Below are positions 1 to 9,777 of a stretch of 64,000 nucleotides of DNA, one piece after another. The notes under the pieces are model-generated. The model was not told the DNA's origin and searched no databases. It saw nothing but the letters and a program-made list of their open reading frames with translations. The stretch comes from Bacteroidota bacterium (GTDB lineage Bacteria > Bacteroidota > Ignavibacteria > SZUA-365). Each line of letters opens with the position of its first letter. Position 1 is the stretch's first letter. Made by a program: the position numbers and the translations under genes. Location of the stretch: contig QKAF01000009.1 in assembly GCA_003246455.1 (NCBI GenBank), forward strand, positions 1 through 64,000, in the 5' to 3' direction.

Positions 1-1063
1 CTTCGTTCACTCCGTGGAACCATGTGGATTTCGCATACCAGTCAGGGGAGGTCGATACGAGCAGCTTCGTCGCGACGTCGGACGGAGACACCATTTCCGG
101 CTCGCCTTTGAAGGGTTCGATGTTCCGCTTGTACCAGCAGTATGTCACCTTGCCCGCGCGGGTGAACATCCCGTGGGTGGGATGCAGATCCTCCGGCGGT
201 GTGGAGTGCTGAGAAACGGCAGGATTCACGTCTACGGTCAGCCGATGGCTGAACTTCGGATGGAAATGCACATAGGAGGAAAGTTCGCCGCCGTACACCT
301 CGTACTGCAGGGGCTTGTTCTCCGGCATGAGCACGCGATATACTTTTTCTTTCACCGGAACCGGTGTCCAGAACTCGACGATGTCGTAGAAATGTCCCTT
401 CATCGGCGGCACGAAACGGCTGTCGTCTTCCTCCCCGGCCCGCGCGGCCTGCTGCGCCGCAGAAGGACCTTCCGCGGCGACACCCGCGGCGGCACCCGTG
501 CCGGCTGCGTCCGTGCCGGCGGCGGCATCCTCCCACGTCTCGAGCTGATCGTCCCCGAGCAGCGCATACGTGAAGCCCTTGCGGAAGACCAGGGTTTCGA
601 CCGCGTCGCCGGGCTCGAGCCATCCGATGGAGGCCAGCTTCTGCCGGGCGCCCCAGTAGATCGCACGCGCCGGCGCCGCGTAATCGTAGACATCCGACGG
701 TGCGAGAGTGCGCACCGTCCCGTCCTTGCGGTACACACGTACGCGCAGCACTTCCACCGCGGCGGAGAGCGGATCGTAATCGAACGTCACGCTATTCATA
801 TCCCGGGCGCCCTTGCCGGTGAGGATCTTCACCAGCTTGTGCATGCGCACGTAACTGAGGCCGGACTCCTGGACGTCGACGTCGGTGCTGTCGTACAGCA
901 CCACCAGATCGGCCCCGGGATACTCCGTTGCCGATGCGGCTAGCCGGAGATGGGCGAGATTTGCGTCCTGCTGAGCCCGCAGGGGCAGCAGCGGGAGAAT
1001 GAAAAGGAGAACGGCAGCGGCAGCCAGTATCCGGCCGTTTTTTGCGGGTGTCCGTCGGTTCAT
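1..1063 (-). CDS. DUF3857/transglutaminase-like exported protein, C-terminus beyond window edge
   Basis: Reverse-strand reading from ATG at 1063: MNRRTPAKNGRILAAAAVLLFILPLLPLRAQQDANL... (signal peptide) then ...VVLYDSTDVDVQESGLSYVRMHKLVKILTGKGARDMNSVTFDYDP..., DUF3857-like. Open to window edge, so absent from the ORF track. Confidence 0.65.
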   Translation of the reverse strand, partial: MNRRTPAKNGRILAAAAVLLFILPLLPLRAQQDANLAHLRLAASATEYPGADLVVLYDSTDVDVQESGLSYVRMHKLVKILTGKGARDMNSVTFDYDPLSAAVEVLRVRVYRKDGTVRTLAPSDVYDYAAPARAIYWGARQKLASIGWLEPGDAVETLVFRKGFTYALLGDDQLETWEDAAAGTDAAGTGAAAGVAAEGPSAAQQAARAGEEDDSRFVPPMKGHFYDIVEFWTPVPVKEKVYRVLMPENKPLQYEVYGGELSSYVHFHPKFSHRLTVDVNPAVSQHSTPPEDLHPTHGMFTRAGKVTYCWYKRNIEPFKGEPEMVSPSDVATKLLVSTSPDWYAKSTWFHGVNE

Positions 1064-1221
1064 GGCATTGTCCTGATGTAAGCGGAAGAACACGGGTCGC
1101 CCGGGGGCGATCGCATGCTGGGTCAATTCATTCATTATACGGAATTTTCGATTTTCACGCGATCCGGCAGTGCAGGATGGCCGCATGGACGGATACGGAA
1201 CAGCCGACGGCCACGCCCCCC

Positions 1222-1254
1222 AAAAAAAAGAGCGGCGCGGATGCGTCGCTCTTT
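1222..1254 (-). terminator. Intrinsic terminator downstream of rpsD
   Basis: Stem aaagagcg (1227-1234) / cgctcttt (1247-1254); A-run 1222-1229 becomes a U-tract on the minus strand. Confidence 0.75.
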
Positions 1255-1275
1255 GGGAAATTCGTTGTACCGCGC

Positions 1276-1881
1276 TTAGCGGGAGTAGTACTCGATCACC
1301 AGCGGGAAATCGCATATCACGGGGATCTTCTCGCGCTCCGGCGCCGCCGTCAGCGTGATCGACAGCTCGGGCTTGGAGATTGCAAGATACTCAGGCGGAC
1401 GGGCGAATTTGACTGCGTCGTTGAAGCACTCGATCTTGCGGCTCTTCTGGCGTACGGTGATCACGTCGTTGACGCGAACCTGGTACGACGGAATGTTGAC
1501 GCGCTTACCGTTCACCTCGATGTGGCCGTGGGTCACGTACTGACGCGATGCGTAAATCGTCCGGGCGAGACCGCCACGGTACAGGATCGCATCGAGACGG
1601 CACTCGAGCATCATGGCCAGGTTGTCGGAAGTATTACCGGTCTTCAGGGACGACTTCTTGTAGTAGTTCAGCATCTGCTTTTCGCTGATGTTGTACTGCC
1701 AGCGAAGACGCTGCTTCTCGACAAGCTGCTTCTTGTAGTCGGAGATCTTCGCGCGACGGTTGCGCGACAGACCATGGGCACCGGGCGGATGGGGCTTGCG
1801 CTCCATGATCTTGGATGCCTTGGGAGAGAGGGGAACGCCAAGCTGGCGCGAGAGTTTGACCTTAGGGCCGTTGTACTTCAT
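1276..1881 (-). CDS. rpsD: 30S ribosomal protein S4
   Basis: 201 aa, MKYNGPKVKLSRQLGVPLSPKASKIMERKPHPPGAHG...; S4 domain ...LECRLDAILYRGGLARTIYASRQYVTHGHIEVNGKRVNIPSY... Confidence 0.97.
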   Translation of the reverse strand: MKYNGPKVKLSRQLGVPLSPKASKIMERKPHPPGAHGLSRNRRAKISDYKKQLVEKQRLRWQYNISEKQMLNYYKKSSLKTGNTSDNLAMMLECRLDAILYRGGLARTIYASRQYVTHGHIEVNGKRVNIPSYQVRVNDVITVRQKSRKIECFNDAVKFARPPEYLAISKPELSITLTAAPEREKIPVICDFPLVIEYYSR

Positions 1882-1938
1882 ACTGGCTTGCTCCGTGGAC
1901 CTTTTTTCTGGTATCCTCTATTCAAAAATCATGTTTGC

Positions 1939-1967
1939 TTGACAGTGCCTCGAAACGGGCGTACTTT
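1939..1967 (+). promoter_or_regulatory. Putative sigma70-like promoter for the DUF4870 gene
   Basis: TTGACA (1939-1944) - 17 nt - TACTTT (1962-1967), upstream of ATG 2021. Confidence 0.5.
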
Positions 1968-2020
1968 GCCTGCAATGAGGGCATCGGTAAATATACCACC
2001 GCATATCGAAAGATCAAAAT

Positions 2021-2515
2021 ATGGAGCGCCATTCCATGAAGAATGTTGAGGAGCCTGCAAATGACCCGGATGTGCCCGCTACGAACGAGGACCCGGACCG
2101 AATCGCGCATGAAGCCTACAAGAAAGAGCATGATGAGCGCGCCTGGGGCATGCTCTGCCATCTGGCGGTGTTCTCTTCCGCTGTCATCCCGTTCGGACAC
2201 ATTCTCGGTCCCCTGATCGTCTGGATGGTCAAAAAAGAACAGTATCCGCTGGTCGAGGACCAGGGACGGGAGTCGCTCAACTTTCAGATCAGCATGACAA
2301 TATACGCAGTTATCATCCTGATCGTCTTCGTTGCTTCCCTGCTCGGCGTCATCGCGGGAGATTATCACGACGAATTTCCGGCGACGCTCATCCTGGCCGG
2401 CGCAGCGCTGCTCATTCTGGCCCTGCTCAATTTCGTCTTCATTATCATCGCCGCGATACGGGCGTACAGGGGCGAAAAATACCGCTATCCCCTCTCCATC
2501 CATTTCGTGTCGTGA
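2021..2515 (+). CDS. DUF4870 domain-containing membrane protein
   Basis: 164 aa; WGMLCHLAVFSSAVIPFGHILGPLIVWMVKKEQYPLVEDQGRESLNFQISMTIY is typical of DUF4870. Confidence 0.85.
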   Translation: MERHSMKNVEEPANDPDVPATNEDPDRIAHEAYKKEHDERAWGMLCHLAVFSSAVIPFGHILGPLIVWMVKKEQYPLVEDQGRESLNFQISMTIYAVIILIVFVASLLGVIAGDYHDEFPATLILAGAALLILALLNFVFIIIAAIRAYRGEKYRYPLSIHFVS

Positions 2516-2543
2516 CGAAACCGCACCGGAAGCGCTGAGAATT

Positions 2544-2588
2544 TGTGAATTCGGACGTCACGTGTATTTTACAGTGTTGGAATTCACA
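2544..2588. promoter_or_regulatory. Candidate promoter/operator of the kynurenine operon: inverted repeat flanking a -10-like element
   Basis: tgtgaattc (2544-2552) and gaattcaca (2580-2588) are perfect 9-bp inverted repeats; tatttt at 2565-2570 lies between them. Confidence 0.4.
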
Positions 2589-2656
2589 TCACATGCTCGC
2601 GTCGCGACTTCCGGAACAGCCGGAAGTGGCCGCTGTTATCCGGGAGGAGTGTCCCG

Positions 2657-4099
2657 ATGCTGTACATCCAGAACTATATCGATGGCGGGCTGGCCGATCC
2701 CCTGAGCGGCGGCTGGATCGACGTTCACGAACCTGCGACAGGGCGGGTCTACGCCCAGGCGCCGGCGTCTGCCGCGGCCGACGTGGATGCCGCCGTCAGG
2801 GCCGCGCAGAACGCCTTCCCGGCGTGGCGTTCGATGGAAGCGGAGGGGCGTTCTCGGCTGCTGCGCCGTGTTGCCGACCTGATCGAAGAACGCCTGGAAG
2901 AATTCGCGCAGGCGGAATCGCGCGACAGCGGCAAACCCGTATGGCTCGCCCGTTCCGTTGATATTCCCCGGGCCTCCCGGAACTTCCGCTTTTTCGCCAC
3001 GGCGATTCTCCATGTTTCGAGCGAGGCGCATCAGACAGACGACATTGCGCTGAACTACACCCTGCGGCAGCCGATCGGCGTGGCAGGCTGTATCTCTCCC
3101 TGGAATCTCCCGCTCTATCTCTTCACCTGGAAAATCGCCCCCGCGCTGGCGGCAGGGAACTGCGTCGTGGCGAAACCTTCGGAAATCACTCCGTTCACCG
3201 CCTTCCTGCTCTCGGAGGTGTGCATGGAGGCGGGACTCCCACCCGGGGTGCTCAACATCGTGCACGGACTCGGCGGCGACGTCGGCGCCGCGATCACCGC
3301 ACACCCGGACATTCCGGCCATTTCCTTCACCGGCGGTACCGCGACGGGAGCGGCCATCGCGCGCACCGCTGCGCCGATGTTCAAGAAACTCTCGCTTGAA
3401 CTCGGCGGCAAGAATCCGACGCTCGTCTTCGCGGACTGCGCGTTCGAAGAAACGCTCGATACGGTGCTGCGTTCGGCGTTTTCGAACCAGGGCGAGATCT
3501 GCCTCTGCGGCTCCCGCATCTTCGTCGAGCGTCCGCTGTACGCGCGGTTCCGCGATGCGTTCGTCTCGCGCGTCCGTGACCTCGCGGTCGGCGATCCGCT
3601 CGAGGATGCGACCGGCCAGGGCGCCCTCGTCTCCGAAGCGCATATGGAGAAAGTCCTCTCCTACATCGCGCTCGCGCGCGAAGAAGGCGGGACGGTGCTC
3701 TGCGGCGGGGAACGCGTGGCGGTCGAGGGAAGGTGTGCAGGCGGATGGTTCGTCTCCCCTGCCGTGATCGAGGGACTTCCATTCACCTGCCGGACGAATC
3801 AGGAAGAGATCTTCGGTCCCGTCGTCACCCTGATGCCCTTCGATACGGAGGAGGAAGCACTGACCATGGCCAACGGGACGCCCTACGGGCTCGCGGCGTC
3901 GGTGTGGACGAGCGATCTCCGTCGCGCGCATCGCTTCGCCGGCGCGCTGCAAATGGGCATCGTGTGGGTCAACTGCTGGATGCTGCGCGATCTGCGTACG
4001 CCTTTCGGCGGCGTGAAGCAGTCCGGCGTCGGCCGCGAAGGCGGCTGGGAAGCCCTGCGCTTCTTCACCGAGACGAAAAACGTGTGCATCAAGCTCTGA
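2657..4099 (+). CDS. Aldehyde dehydrogenase, probable 2-aminomuconate-6-semialdehyde dehydrogenase
   Basis: 480 aa ALDH (LELGGKNPTLVFADC, NQGEICLCGSRIFVERPLY); first gene of the kynurenine operon. Confidence 0.85.
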   Translation: MLYIQNYIDGGLADPLSGGWIDVHEPATGRVYAQAPASAAADVDAAVRAAQNAFPAWRSMEAEGRSRLLRRVADLIEERLEEFAQAESRDSGKPVWLARSVDIPRASRNFRFFATAILHVSSEAHQTDDIALNYTLRQPIGVAGCISPWNLPLYLFTWKIAPALAAGNCVVAKPSEITPFTAFLLSEVCMEAGLPPGVLNIVHGLGGDVGAAITAHPDIPAISFTGGTATGAAIARTAAPMFKKLSLELGGKNPTLVFADCAFEETLDTVLRSAFSNQGEICLCGSRIFVERPLYARFRDAFVSRVRDLAVGDPLEDATGQGALVSEAHMEKVLSYIALAREEGGTVLCGGERVAVEGRCAGGWFVSPAVIEGLPFTCRTNQEEIFGPVVTLMPFDTEEEALTMANGTPYGLAASVWTSDLRRAHRFAGALQMGIVWVNCWMLRDLRTPFGGVKQSGVGREGGWEALRFFTETKNVCIKL

Positions 4100-4160
4100 C
4101 ACTCCCGCAGGGGCAGCGGGAGCGCGTGAATAACATCATCGTCAACTCGATTCCGGTATC

Positions 4161-4583
4161 ATGAACAGCGAAAACAACATTATCGAATCAGGCGCCGCGC
4201 CCGAACCTGTCGGACGCTACCCGCATGCCCGGCGTGTGGGCAATCTCCTCTTCCTCTCCGGCGTGGGACCGCGGGAAAGAAACAGCAGGACGATCCCTGG
4301 GGTCACACTGGACGAGCAGGGGAACGTCATCGGTCATGACATCGAGGCGCAGTGCCATTCCGTTTTCCGAAATGTGCGCACCATTCTCGAGGATGCGGGC
4401 GCGGGGTGGAACGATCTCGTCGACGTGACGGTGTTCCTCACCGATATGAAGCGGGATTTCCCGACGTTCAACCGCATCTACGCCGAGTACTTCAACGAGA
4501 ACCAGCCCTGCCGCACAACAGTGGAAATCAACGCGCTGCCGACCCCCATCGCCATCGAGCTCAAATGTATCGCGGTGATATGA
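4161..4583 (+). CDS. Rid-family protein, probable 2-aminomuconate deaminase
   Basis: 140 aa RidA/YjgF fold (GNLLFLSGVGPRE..., conserved CRTTVEINALP); between the semialdehyde dehydrogenase and HAAO genes. Confidence 0.82.
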   Translation: MNSENNIIESGAAPEPVGRYPHARRVGNLLFLSGVGPRERNSRTIPGVTLDEQGNVIGHDIEAQCHSVFRNVRTILEDAGAGWNDLVDVTVFLTDMKRDFPTFNRIYAEYFNENQPCRTTVEINALPTPIAIELKCIAVI

Positions 4584-4659
4584 TGCGTGCCGCCGTCATG
4601 GATGACGACGTAGGCGGGACCGACTGAACAGCATCGAATCCAAGGAGAAAGGACACGAC

Positions 4660-5184
4660 ATGTACTCCCTGCAAGGCATCAACTTCCGCCAGTGGATCGA
4701 CGAGCACCGCCATCTGCTCAAACCGCCGATCGGGAACCAGCAGGTATTCGAGAACGCGGAATTCATCATCATGGTCGTCGGCGGTCCGAATGCGCGGAAA
4801 GACTATCATTACAACGAGGGCGAGGAGTTCTTCTATCAGGTCGAAGGCGACATCACGCTCAGGGTGATGGACGGCGAAACTCCTCGCGACGTGCGCATCC
4901 GTGAAGGCGAAATCTTCCTGCTGCCCGCGCGCACCCCGCATTCACCCCAGCGTCCGGCCGACACCGTGGGGCTGGTCGTCGAACGCAAGCGGCTCGAGGG
5001 CGAACTGGACGGCTTCATCTGGTACTGTGAGAACTGCGGCGCGAAACTCTACGAGGAGTATTTCCCCCTGGAGAATATCGTCACGCAGTTCCCTCCGATC
5101 GTCAACCGTTTTTACGGGTCGGAGGAGCATCGGAGCTGCAAGAATTGCGGCGCGGTCATGGCGCCGCCGACACAGGCATCCTGA
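4660..5184 (+). CDS. nbaC: 3-hydroxyanthranilate 3,4-dioxygenase
   Basis: 174 aa cupin: LLKPPIGNQQVFENAEFIIMVVGGPNARKDYHYNEGEEFFYQVEGDI; C-terminal CENC...CKNC rubredoxin-like Cys pairs typical of bacterial HAAO. Confidence 0.95.
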   Translation: MYSLQGINFRQWIDEHRHLLKPPIGNQQVFENAEFIIMVVGGPNARKDYHYNEGEEFFYQVEGDITLRVMDGETPRDVRIREGEIFLLPARTPHSPQRPADTVGLVVERKRLEGELDGFIWYCENCGAKLYEEYFPLENIVTQFPPIVNRFYGSEEHRSCKNCGAVMAPPTQAS

Positions 5185-5205
5185 CAATCTCAATCAGAGG
5201 TATCG

Positions 5206-6222
5206 ATGTTCAAGGTTGATGTTCACACCCACATCCTCCCTCCGGATTGGCCGAATCTCGAGAAGCGCTACGGATACCCGGGCTTCCCGCAGTTCGAGCC
5301 GCAGCCCGACGGGAACAAGGCGATGCTGGTGGACTGCAAGCACTTTCGAACGTTTCAGCCGAATTCATGGGATACCGATGTCCGTATTTCGGAGTGCGAC
5401 CGTCATGGCGTCCATGTACAGGTCCTGTCGACGGTACCGATCATGTTCAGCTACTGGGCCCGTCCCGAAGACGCGCTCGACCTATCCCGCCTTCTCAACG
5501 ACCATATAGCCGCGACCGTCGCCCGGCAGCCGCGGCGCTTCGTCGGACTCGCCACCGTTCCCATGCAGGCACCCGAACTGGCAATCCGCGAACTGGAACG
5601 CGCGGTGAAGGAACTCGGTCTCGCCGGCGTGGAGATCGGGACGCATGTCAATGAATGGAATCTGAGCGAACCGGAACTGTTTCCGTTCTTCGAAGCGGCG
5701 GCGGAACTGGGTGCGGCGATTTTCGTCCACCCGTGGGACATGATGGGCAGCGAGCGCATGCGTCGCTACTGGCTGCCATGGCTCGTCGGCATGCCCGCCG
5801 AAACCTCCCTCGCCGTCTGTTCGATGATTTTCGGCGGCGTCCTCGAACGCCTGCCGGACCTCCGCGTCAATTTCGCGCACGGCGGCGGATCCTTCCCCGC
5901 CACCATCGGACGCATCGAGCACGGGTTCACCGTGCGTCCCGATCTCGTCGCCATTGACAATACGGTCAATCCCCGCGCCTACCTCGGGAGGTTCTACCTC
6001 GATTCGCTCGTCCACGATCCGGTCATGCTGCGCTATATCGTCGACCTCGTCGGCGAAAGCCGCGTCACCCTCGGATCGGATTATCCCTTCCCTCTCGGCG
6101 AACTCAAGCCGGGCGCGTTGATCGAGTCGATGGACGTCTTCCCCGATCACGTAAAGCGCATGCTGCTCGGCGAGAACGCGATGGAGTGGCTCGGGGTGAA
6201 CATCGAGGGCTTCCTCCCATGA
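5206..6222 (+). CDS. Amidohydrolase, 2-amino-3-carboxymuconate-6-semialdehyde decarboxylase (ACMSD)
   Basis: 338 aa; VDVHTHILPPDWPNL metal motif, FVHPWDMMG, GSDYPFPLGE; follows HAAO. Confidence 0.92.
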   Translation: MFKVDVHTHILPPDWPNLEKRYGYPGFPQFEPQPDGNKAMLVDCKHFRTFQPNSWDTDVRISECDRHGVHVQVLSTVPIMFSYWARPEDALDLSRLLNDHIAATVARQPRRFVGLATVPMQAPELAIRELERAVKELGLAGVEIGTHVNEWNLSEPELFPFFEAAAELGAAIFVHPWDMMGSERMRRYWLPWLVGMPAETSLAVCSMIFGGVLERLPDLRVNFAHGGGSFPATIGRIEHGFTVRPDLVAIDNTVNPRAYLGRFYLDSLVHDPVMLRYIVDLVGESRVTLGSDYPFPLGELKPGALIESMDVFPDHVKRMLLGENAMEWLGVNIEGFLP

Positions 6223-7067
6223 TCGCGCGCTTCGTCATCGACGGCATGGAATACCGCGCGGACCTCGCCCACGGACAGAGCATCGCCATCACCATGGACT
6301 TCAACGGACCGCAGCCCAACGCGTACGACGTGCCTCCGGCGCGGGCGCAGGCGTACGAGGACGGTGCGTTTATCGGCGACACCCGCCGGGGCGGCAGCTG
6401 CAATTTCGACACCGTGACGATCACACCGCACTGCAACGGCACGCATACCGAATGCGTCGGGCACATCGCCATCGAGCGTATCTCGATCGACGAATTCCTC
6501 CCGCCCGCCTTCATGCCCGCGACGCTGATAACCGTTACCCCCGAGAACGCGCGGGAGTGCGGCGACCGCTACAAGCCGGCACTCGAAGAAGGAGACGAAA
6601 TGATCACCGCGTCGGCGCTTCGGGCGGCGCTGTCCGCGGCAGGCGCAGCGAACACGGTCCATACCTCGTTCCACGAGGCGCTCGTGCTCCGAACGCTGCC
6701 CAACGGCCCGTCAAAAATCCGGAGGAAGTACTCCGAATATCCTGCCCCCTTCTTCAGTATCGACGCGATGGAGCTTCTGAACGAGCTCGGGATCAGGCAC
6801 CTGCTGGTCGACATTCCCTCGCTGGACCGCGCGTTCGATGAGGGCCTCATGACGGCACATCATCTTTTCTGGGGCGTCGGAAACGGCAGTCATGATGTGC
6901 CGCCTTCGAGCGCCTCGAGGCGATCCGTGACGGAAATGATCTACGTGCCGGACGATATCCCCGACGGCCGCTACCTTCTCGATATTCAAATCGCCCCCTT
7001 CGCCGCGGACGCCGCTCCGAGCCGACCGGTGCTCTACTTCGTCAATCCCATCTCCAGCGGAACCTGA
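6219..7067 (+). CDS. Cyclase-family protein, probable kynurenine formamidase
   Basis: ORF track starts at 6186 but ATG 6219 overlaps the ACMSD stop (ATGA). Motif HCNGTHTECVGH resembles the cyclase HxGTHxDxPxH metal site. Confidence 0.75.
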   Translation: MIARFVIDGMEYRADLAHGQSIAITMDFNGPQPNAYDVPPARAQAYEDGAFIGDTRRGGSCNFDTVTITPHCNGTHTECVGHIAIERISIDEFLPPAFMPATLITVTPENARECGDRYKPALEEGDEMITASALRAALSAAGAANTVHTSFHEALVLRTLPNGPSKIRRKYSEYPAPFFSIDAMELLNELGIRHLLVDIPSLDRAFDEGLMTAHHLFWGVGNGSHDVPPSSASRRSVTEMIYVPDDIPDGRYLLDIQIAPFAADAAPSRPVLYFVNPISSGT

Positions 7068-7068
7068 C

Positions 7069-8349
7069 ATGCACACTCCGATCTCATTTTCCGACGACAG
7101 GTCCTTCGCGCTCCGGCAGGATGAAGCGGATCCTCTCCGCGATTTTCGCGCACGTTTCCATATCCCGCGAAGCTCCGACGGGCAGGAGCAGATTTATCTC
7201 TGCGGCAACTCGCTCGGTCTCCAGCCGCTGAGGACCCGCGACTACATCGAGGAGGAGCTGGAGGCCTGGGCGGAGCTTGGCGTGGAGGGGCATTTCCGGG
7301 CGAGGCATCCCTGGATGCGGTATCACGAGTTCCTGACGCGGCAGACGGCGGAAATCGTCGGCGCGCTCCCGTCGGAGGTCGTGACGATGAACACACTGAC
7401 CGTGAACCTGCATCTGCTGATGGTATCCTTCTATCGTCCCACCGCTGACCGATACAAGATCATCATCGAGGAAAAGGCATTCCCGTCCGACCAGTACGCG
7501 GTCGCTTCGCAGCTTCGCGTCCACGGCTTCGATGCGGCCACGGGCGTTGTGGAAATCCCGCTCGATTCCGTGGGGCGCTTCTCCACCGACACCGTGCTCT
7601 CGACCATCGAACGGTACGGGCGCGAATCGGCGCTGCTTCTCCTCGGCGGGGTCAACTACTACAACGGACAGCTCTTCGACATCGAAACCATCACCCGCGC
7701 GGCGCATGATGCCGGCGTCGTCGTCGGCATCGACTGCGCGCATGCCGCGGGCAATGTGCCGCTCCGTCTTCATGACTGGGAGGTGGATTTCGCTGCATGG
7801 TGCTCATACAAGTATTTGAACGCCGGTCCGGGGAGCACCGCGGGCTGTTTCGTGCACGAGCGGCATGCCGGCTCCGATCTACCGCGCTTCGCCGGATGGT
7901 GGGGACATGATAAAGCGACCCGTTTCGCGATGCCGCAGCAGTTCCGCCCCATCGTCGGAGCGGAGGGATGGCAGCTGAGCAATCCGTCCATCCTCCCCCT
8001 CGCGGCGCTGCGCGCATCCCTCGAACTGTTCGAAGAGGCGGGAATGGCGGCCCTTCGCCGGAAGAGCGAACGGATGACGGCGTACCTGTCCTTCCTGCTC
8101 GACCTCCATCCCCGCGGCGACTGGAGCGTGATCACTCCTTCGGACCCCGCGCAGCGGGGCTGCCAGCTTTCCCTGCGGATACCGGAAAACGGACGCCGGC
8201 TCTTCGATCATCTTTCCTCCGCGCACGTCGTGTGCGATTGGCGGGAGCCCGATGTCATCCGTATCGCCCCGGTGCCGCTGTACAACAGCTACGAGGATGT
8301 ATGGCGGTTCGCCGAGCTGTTCCACGGCTATTTCTCTTCACAGACATAA
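7069..8349 (+). CDS. kynU: Kynureninase
   Basis: 426 aa PLP enzyme: FHIPRSSDGQEQIYLCGNSLGLQP, HPWMRYHEFLT, PLP-Lys region WCSYKYLNAGPGSTAGCFVHERH. Confidence 0.96.
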   Translation: MHTPISFSDDRSFALRQDEADPLRDFRARFHIPRSSDGQEQIYLCGNSLGLQPLRTRDYIEEELEAWAELGVEGHFRARHPWMRYHEFLTRQTAEIVGALPSEVVTMNTLTVNLHLLMVSFYRPTADRYKIIIEEKAFPSDQYAVASQLRVHGFDAATGVVEIPLDSVGRFSTDTVLSTIERYGRESALLLLGGVNYYNGQLFDIETITRAAHDAGVVVGIDCAHAAGNVPLRLHDWEVDFAAWCSYKYLNAGPGSTAGCFVHERHAGSDLPRFAGWWGHDKATRFAMPQQFRPIVGAEGWQLSNPSILPLAALRASLELFEEAGMAALRRKSERMTAYLSFLLDLHPRGDWSVITPSDPAQRGCQLSLRIPENGRRLFDHLSSAHVVCDWREPDVIRIAPVPLYNSYEDVWRFAELFHGYFSSQT

Positions 8350-8376
8350 GCACTCATCATCAGCACAGCGGCAGCA

Positions 8377-9759
8377 ATGTCAGATACTCAGCAGAACATC
8401 CTCCTCGTCGGCGCCGGTCTCGCCGGATCGCTGCTATCGGTTTTCCTCGCTCGGCGCGGTTTCACGGTCGACGTGTACGAGCGGCGGCCGGATATGCGGC
8501 TCGCGCAGATCAGCGCGGGACGTTCGATCAACCTCGCCCTCTCGACACGCGGAATTCACGCCCTGCGGGAGGTCGGACTCGACGAAGCGATCATGCGGAT
8601 CGCGATCCCCATGCGCGGCCGCATGATTCACGCCACCGACGGCACCGTCACATTCCAGCCATACGGGAAGGACGATTCCGAAGTGATCTACTCCGTGTCC
8701 CGCGGCGAACTGAACCGCAGGCTCATGGATCTCGCGGAAGAATTCCCTCATGTACGCATCCGTTTTCAGCAGCGCTGCGACGGGATGGATTTCGCGGCGC
8801 GGAGTGTCGCGTTCACCGACGAGGAGACCGGAACGGTGTATGCGCGTTCGGGTGACACGGTGATCGCGACCGATGGGGCCGGGTCTCCCGTCCGCCACTC
8901 GATGGAGGCCACCCCGGGCTTCGAATCCTCCCAGGATTTCCTCGAACACGGATACAAGGAGCTTTCCATCCCGCCGAATCCCGACGGCTCGCATCAGATC
9001 GAGAAACACGCGCTGCACATCTGGCCGCGGCACTCGTTCATGCTCATCGCCCTGCCGAATATCGATGGGAGCTTCACCTGTACGCTCTTCCTGCAGCACG
9101 AGGGCGAACCCGCGTTCTCGTCGCTGGACTCGCCGGAACGCGTGCGTGCGTTCTTCGCGCGGGAATTTCCGGACGCGCTTCGCCTGATGCCGACACTGAC
9201 CGAAGACTTCTTCGTGAATCCTACCGGCGCCCTGGGCACGGTGCGCTGTTTCCCATGGCATGTCGGCGATGCCGCCGTCCTGCTCGGCGACGCGTGCCAT
9301 GCCGTGGTCCCTTTCTACGGACAGGGGATGAACTGCGCCTTTGAAGACTGCACGGTATTCAACGAGTGTATCGATGAGTTCGGCCCCGACTGGCACCGGG
9401 TTTTCGCCGCGTACGAGGAACGCCGGAAGGTGAACGCCGATGCCATTGCAGACCTCGCGCTTGAAAACTTCATCGAAATGCGGGACAGCGTGGCGGATCC
9501 GCATTTCCTCCTGACAAAGAAAGTGGGGCTTGTGCTCGAAGAGCGCTTCCCGGACCACTTCATCCCGAAGTACTCGATGGTCACGTTTCACCGCACACCG
9601 TATTCCGTCGCACGGAAACGGGGGAAGATCCAACAGGGAATTCTCGAGGAGCTCACGCGGGGAATCGACCGCGCGGAGGACGTGGATTACGAACGTGCCG
9701 CCCGCCTCATTTCCGAACGCCTGCGTCCATACGCCGAGGAAGCAGGATCACTGCGCTGA
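8377..9759 (+). CDS. kmo: Kynurenine 3-monooxygenase
   Basis: 460 aa FAD hydroxylase: LLVGAGLAGSLLSVFLARRGFTVDVYERRPDMR, GRSINLALSTRGIHALREVGL, LLGDACHAVVPFYGQGMNCAFEDC. Confidence 0.96.
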   Translation: MSDTQQNILLVGAGLAGSLLSVFLARRGFTVDVYERRPDMRLAQISAGRSINLALSTRGIHALREVGLDEAIMRIAIPMRGRMIHATDGTVTFQPYGKDDSEVIYSVSRGELNRRLMDLAEEFPHVRIRFQQRCDGMDFAARSVAFTDEETGTVYARSGDTVIATDGAGSPVRHSMEATPGFESSQDFLEHGYKELSIPPNPDGSHQIEKHALHIWPRHSFMLIALPNIDGSFTCTLFLQHEGEPAFSSLDSPERVRAFFAREFPDALRLMPTLTEDFFVNPTGALGTVRCFPWHVGDAAVLLGDACHAVVPFYGQGMNCAFEDCTVFNECIDEFGPDWHRVFAAYEERRKVNADAIADLALENFIEMRDSVADPHFLLTKKVGLVLEERFPDHFIPKYSMVTFHRTPYSVARKRGKIQQGILEELTRGIDRAEDVDYERAARLISERLRPYAEEAGSLR

Positions 9760-9777
9760 ACAAGAGGAGATTTATCC

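Noticed and set aside
14-943. 309-aa plus-strand ORF at window start
   Set aside because: Antisense to the DUF3857-like gene with clear signal peptide on the minus strand.
1042-2049. 335-aa plus-strand ORF across rpsD
   Set aside because: Overlaps rpsD, its terminator and the following promoter; not plausible as coding.
2636-4102. 488-aa minus-strand ORF
   Set aside because: Antisense to the aldehyde dehydrogenase; shadow ORF.
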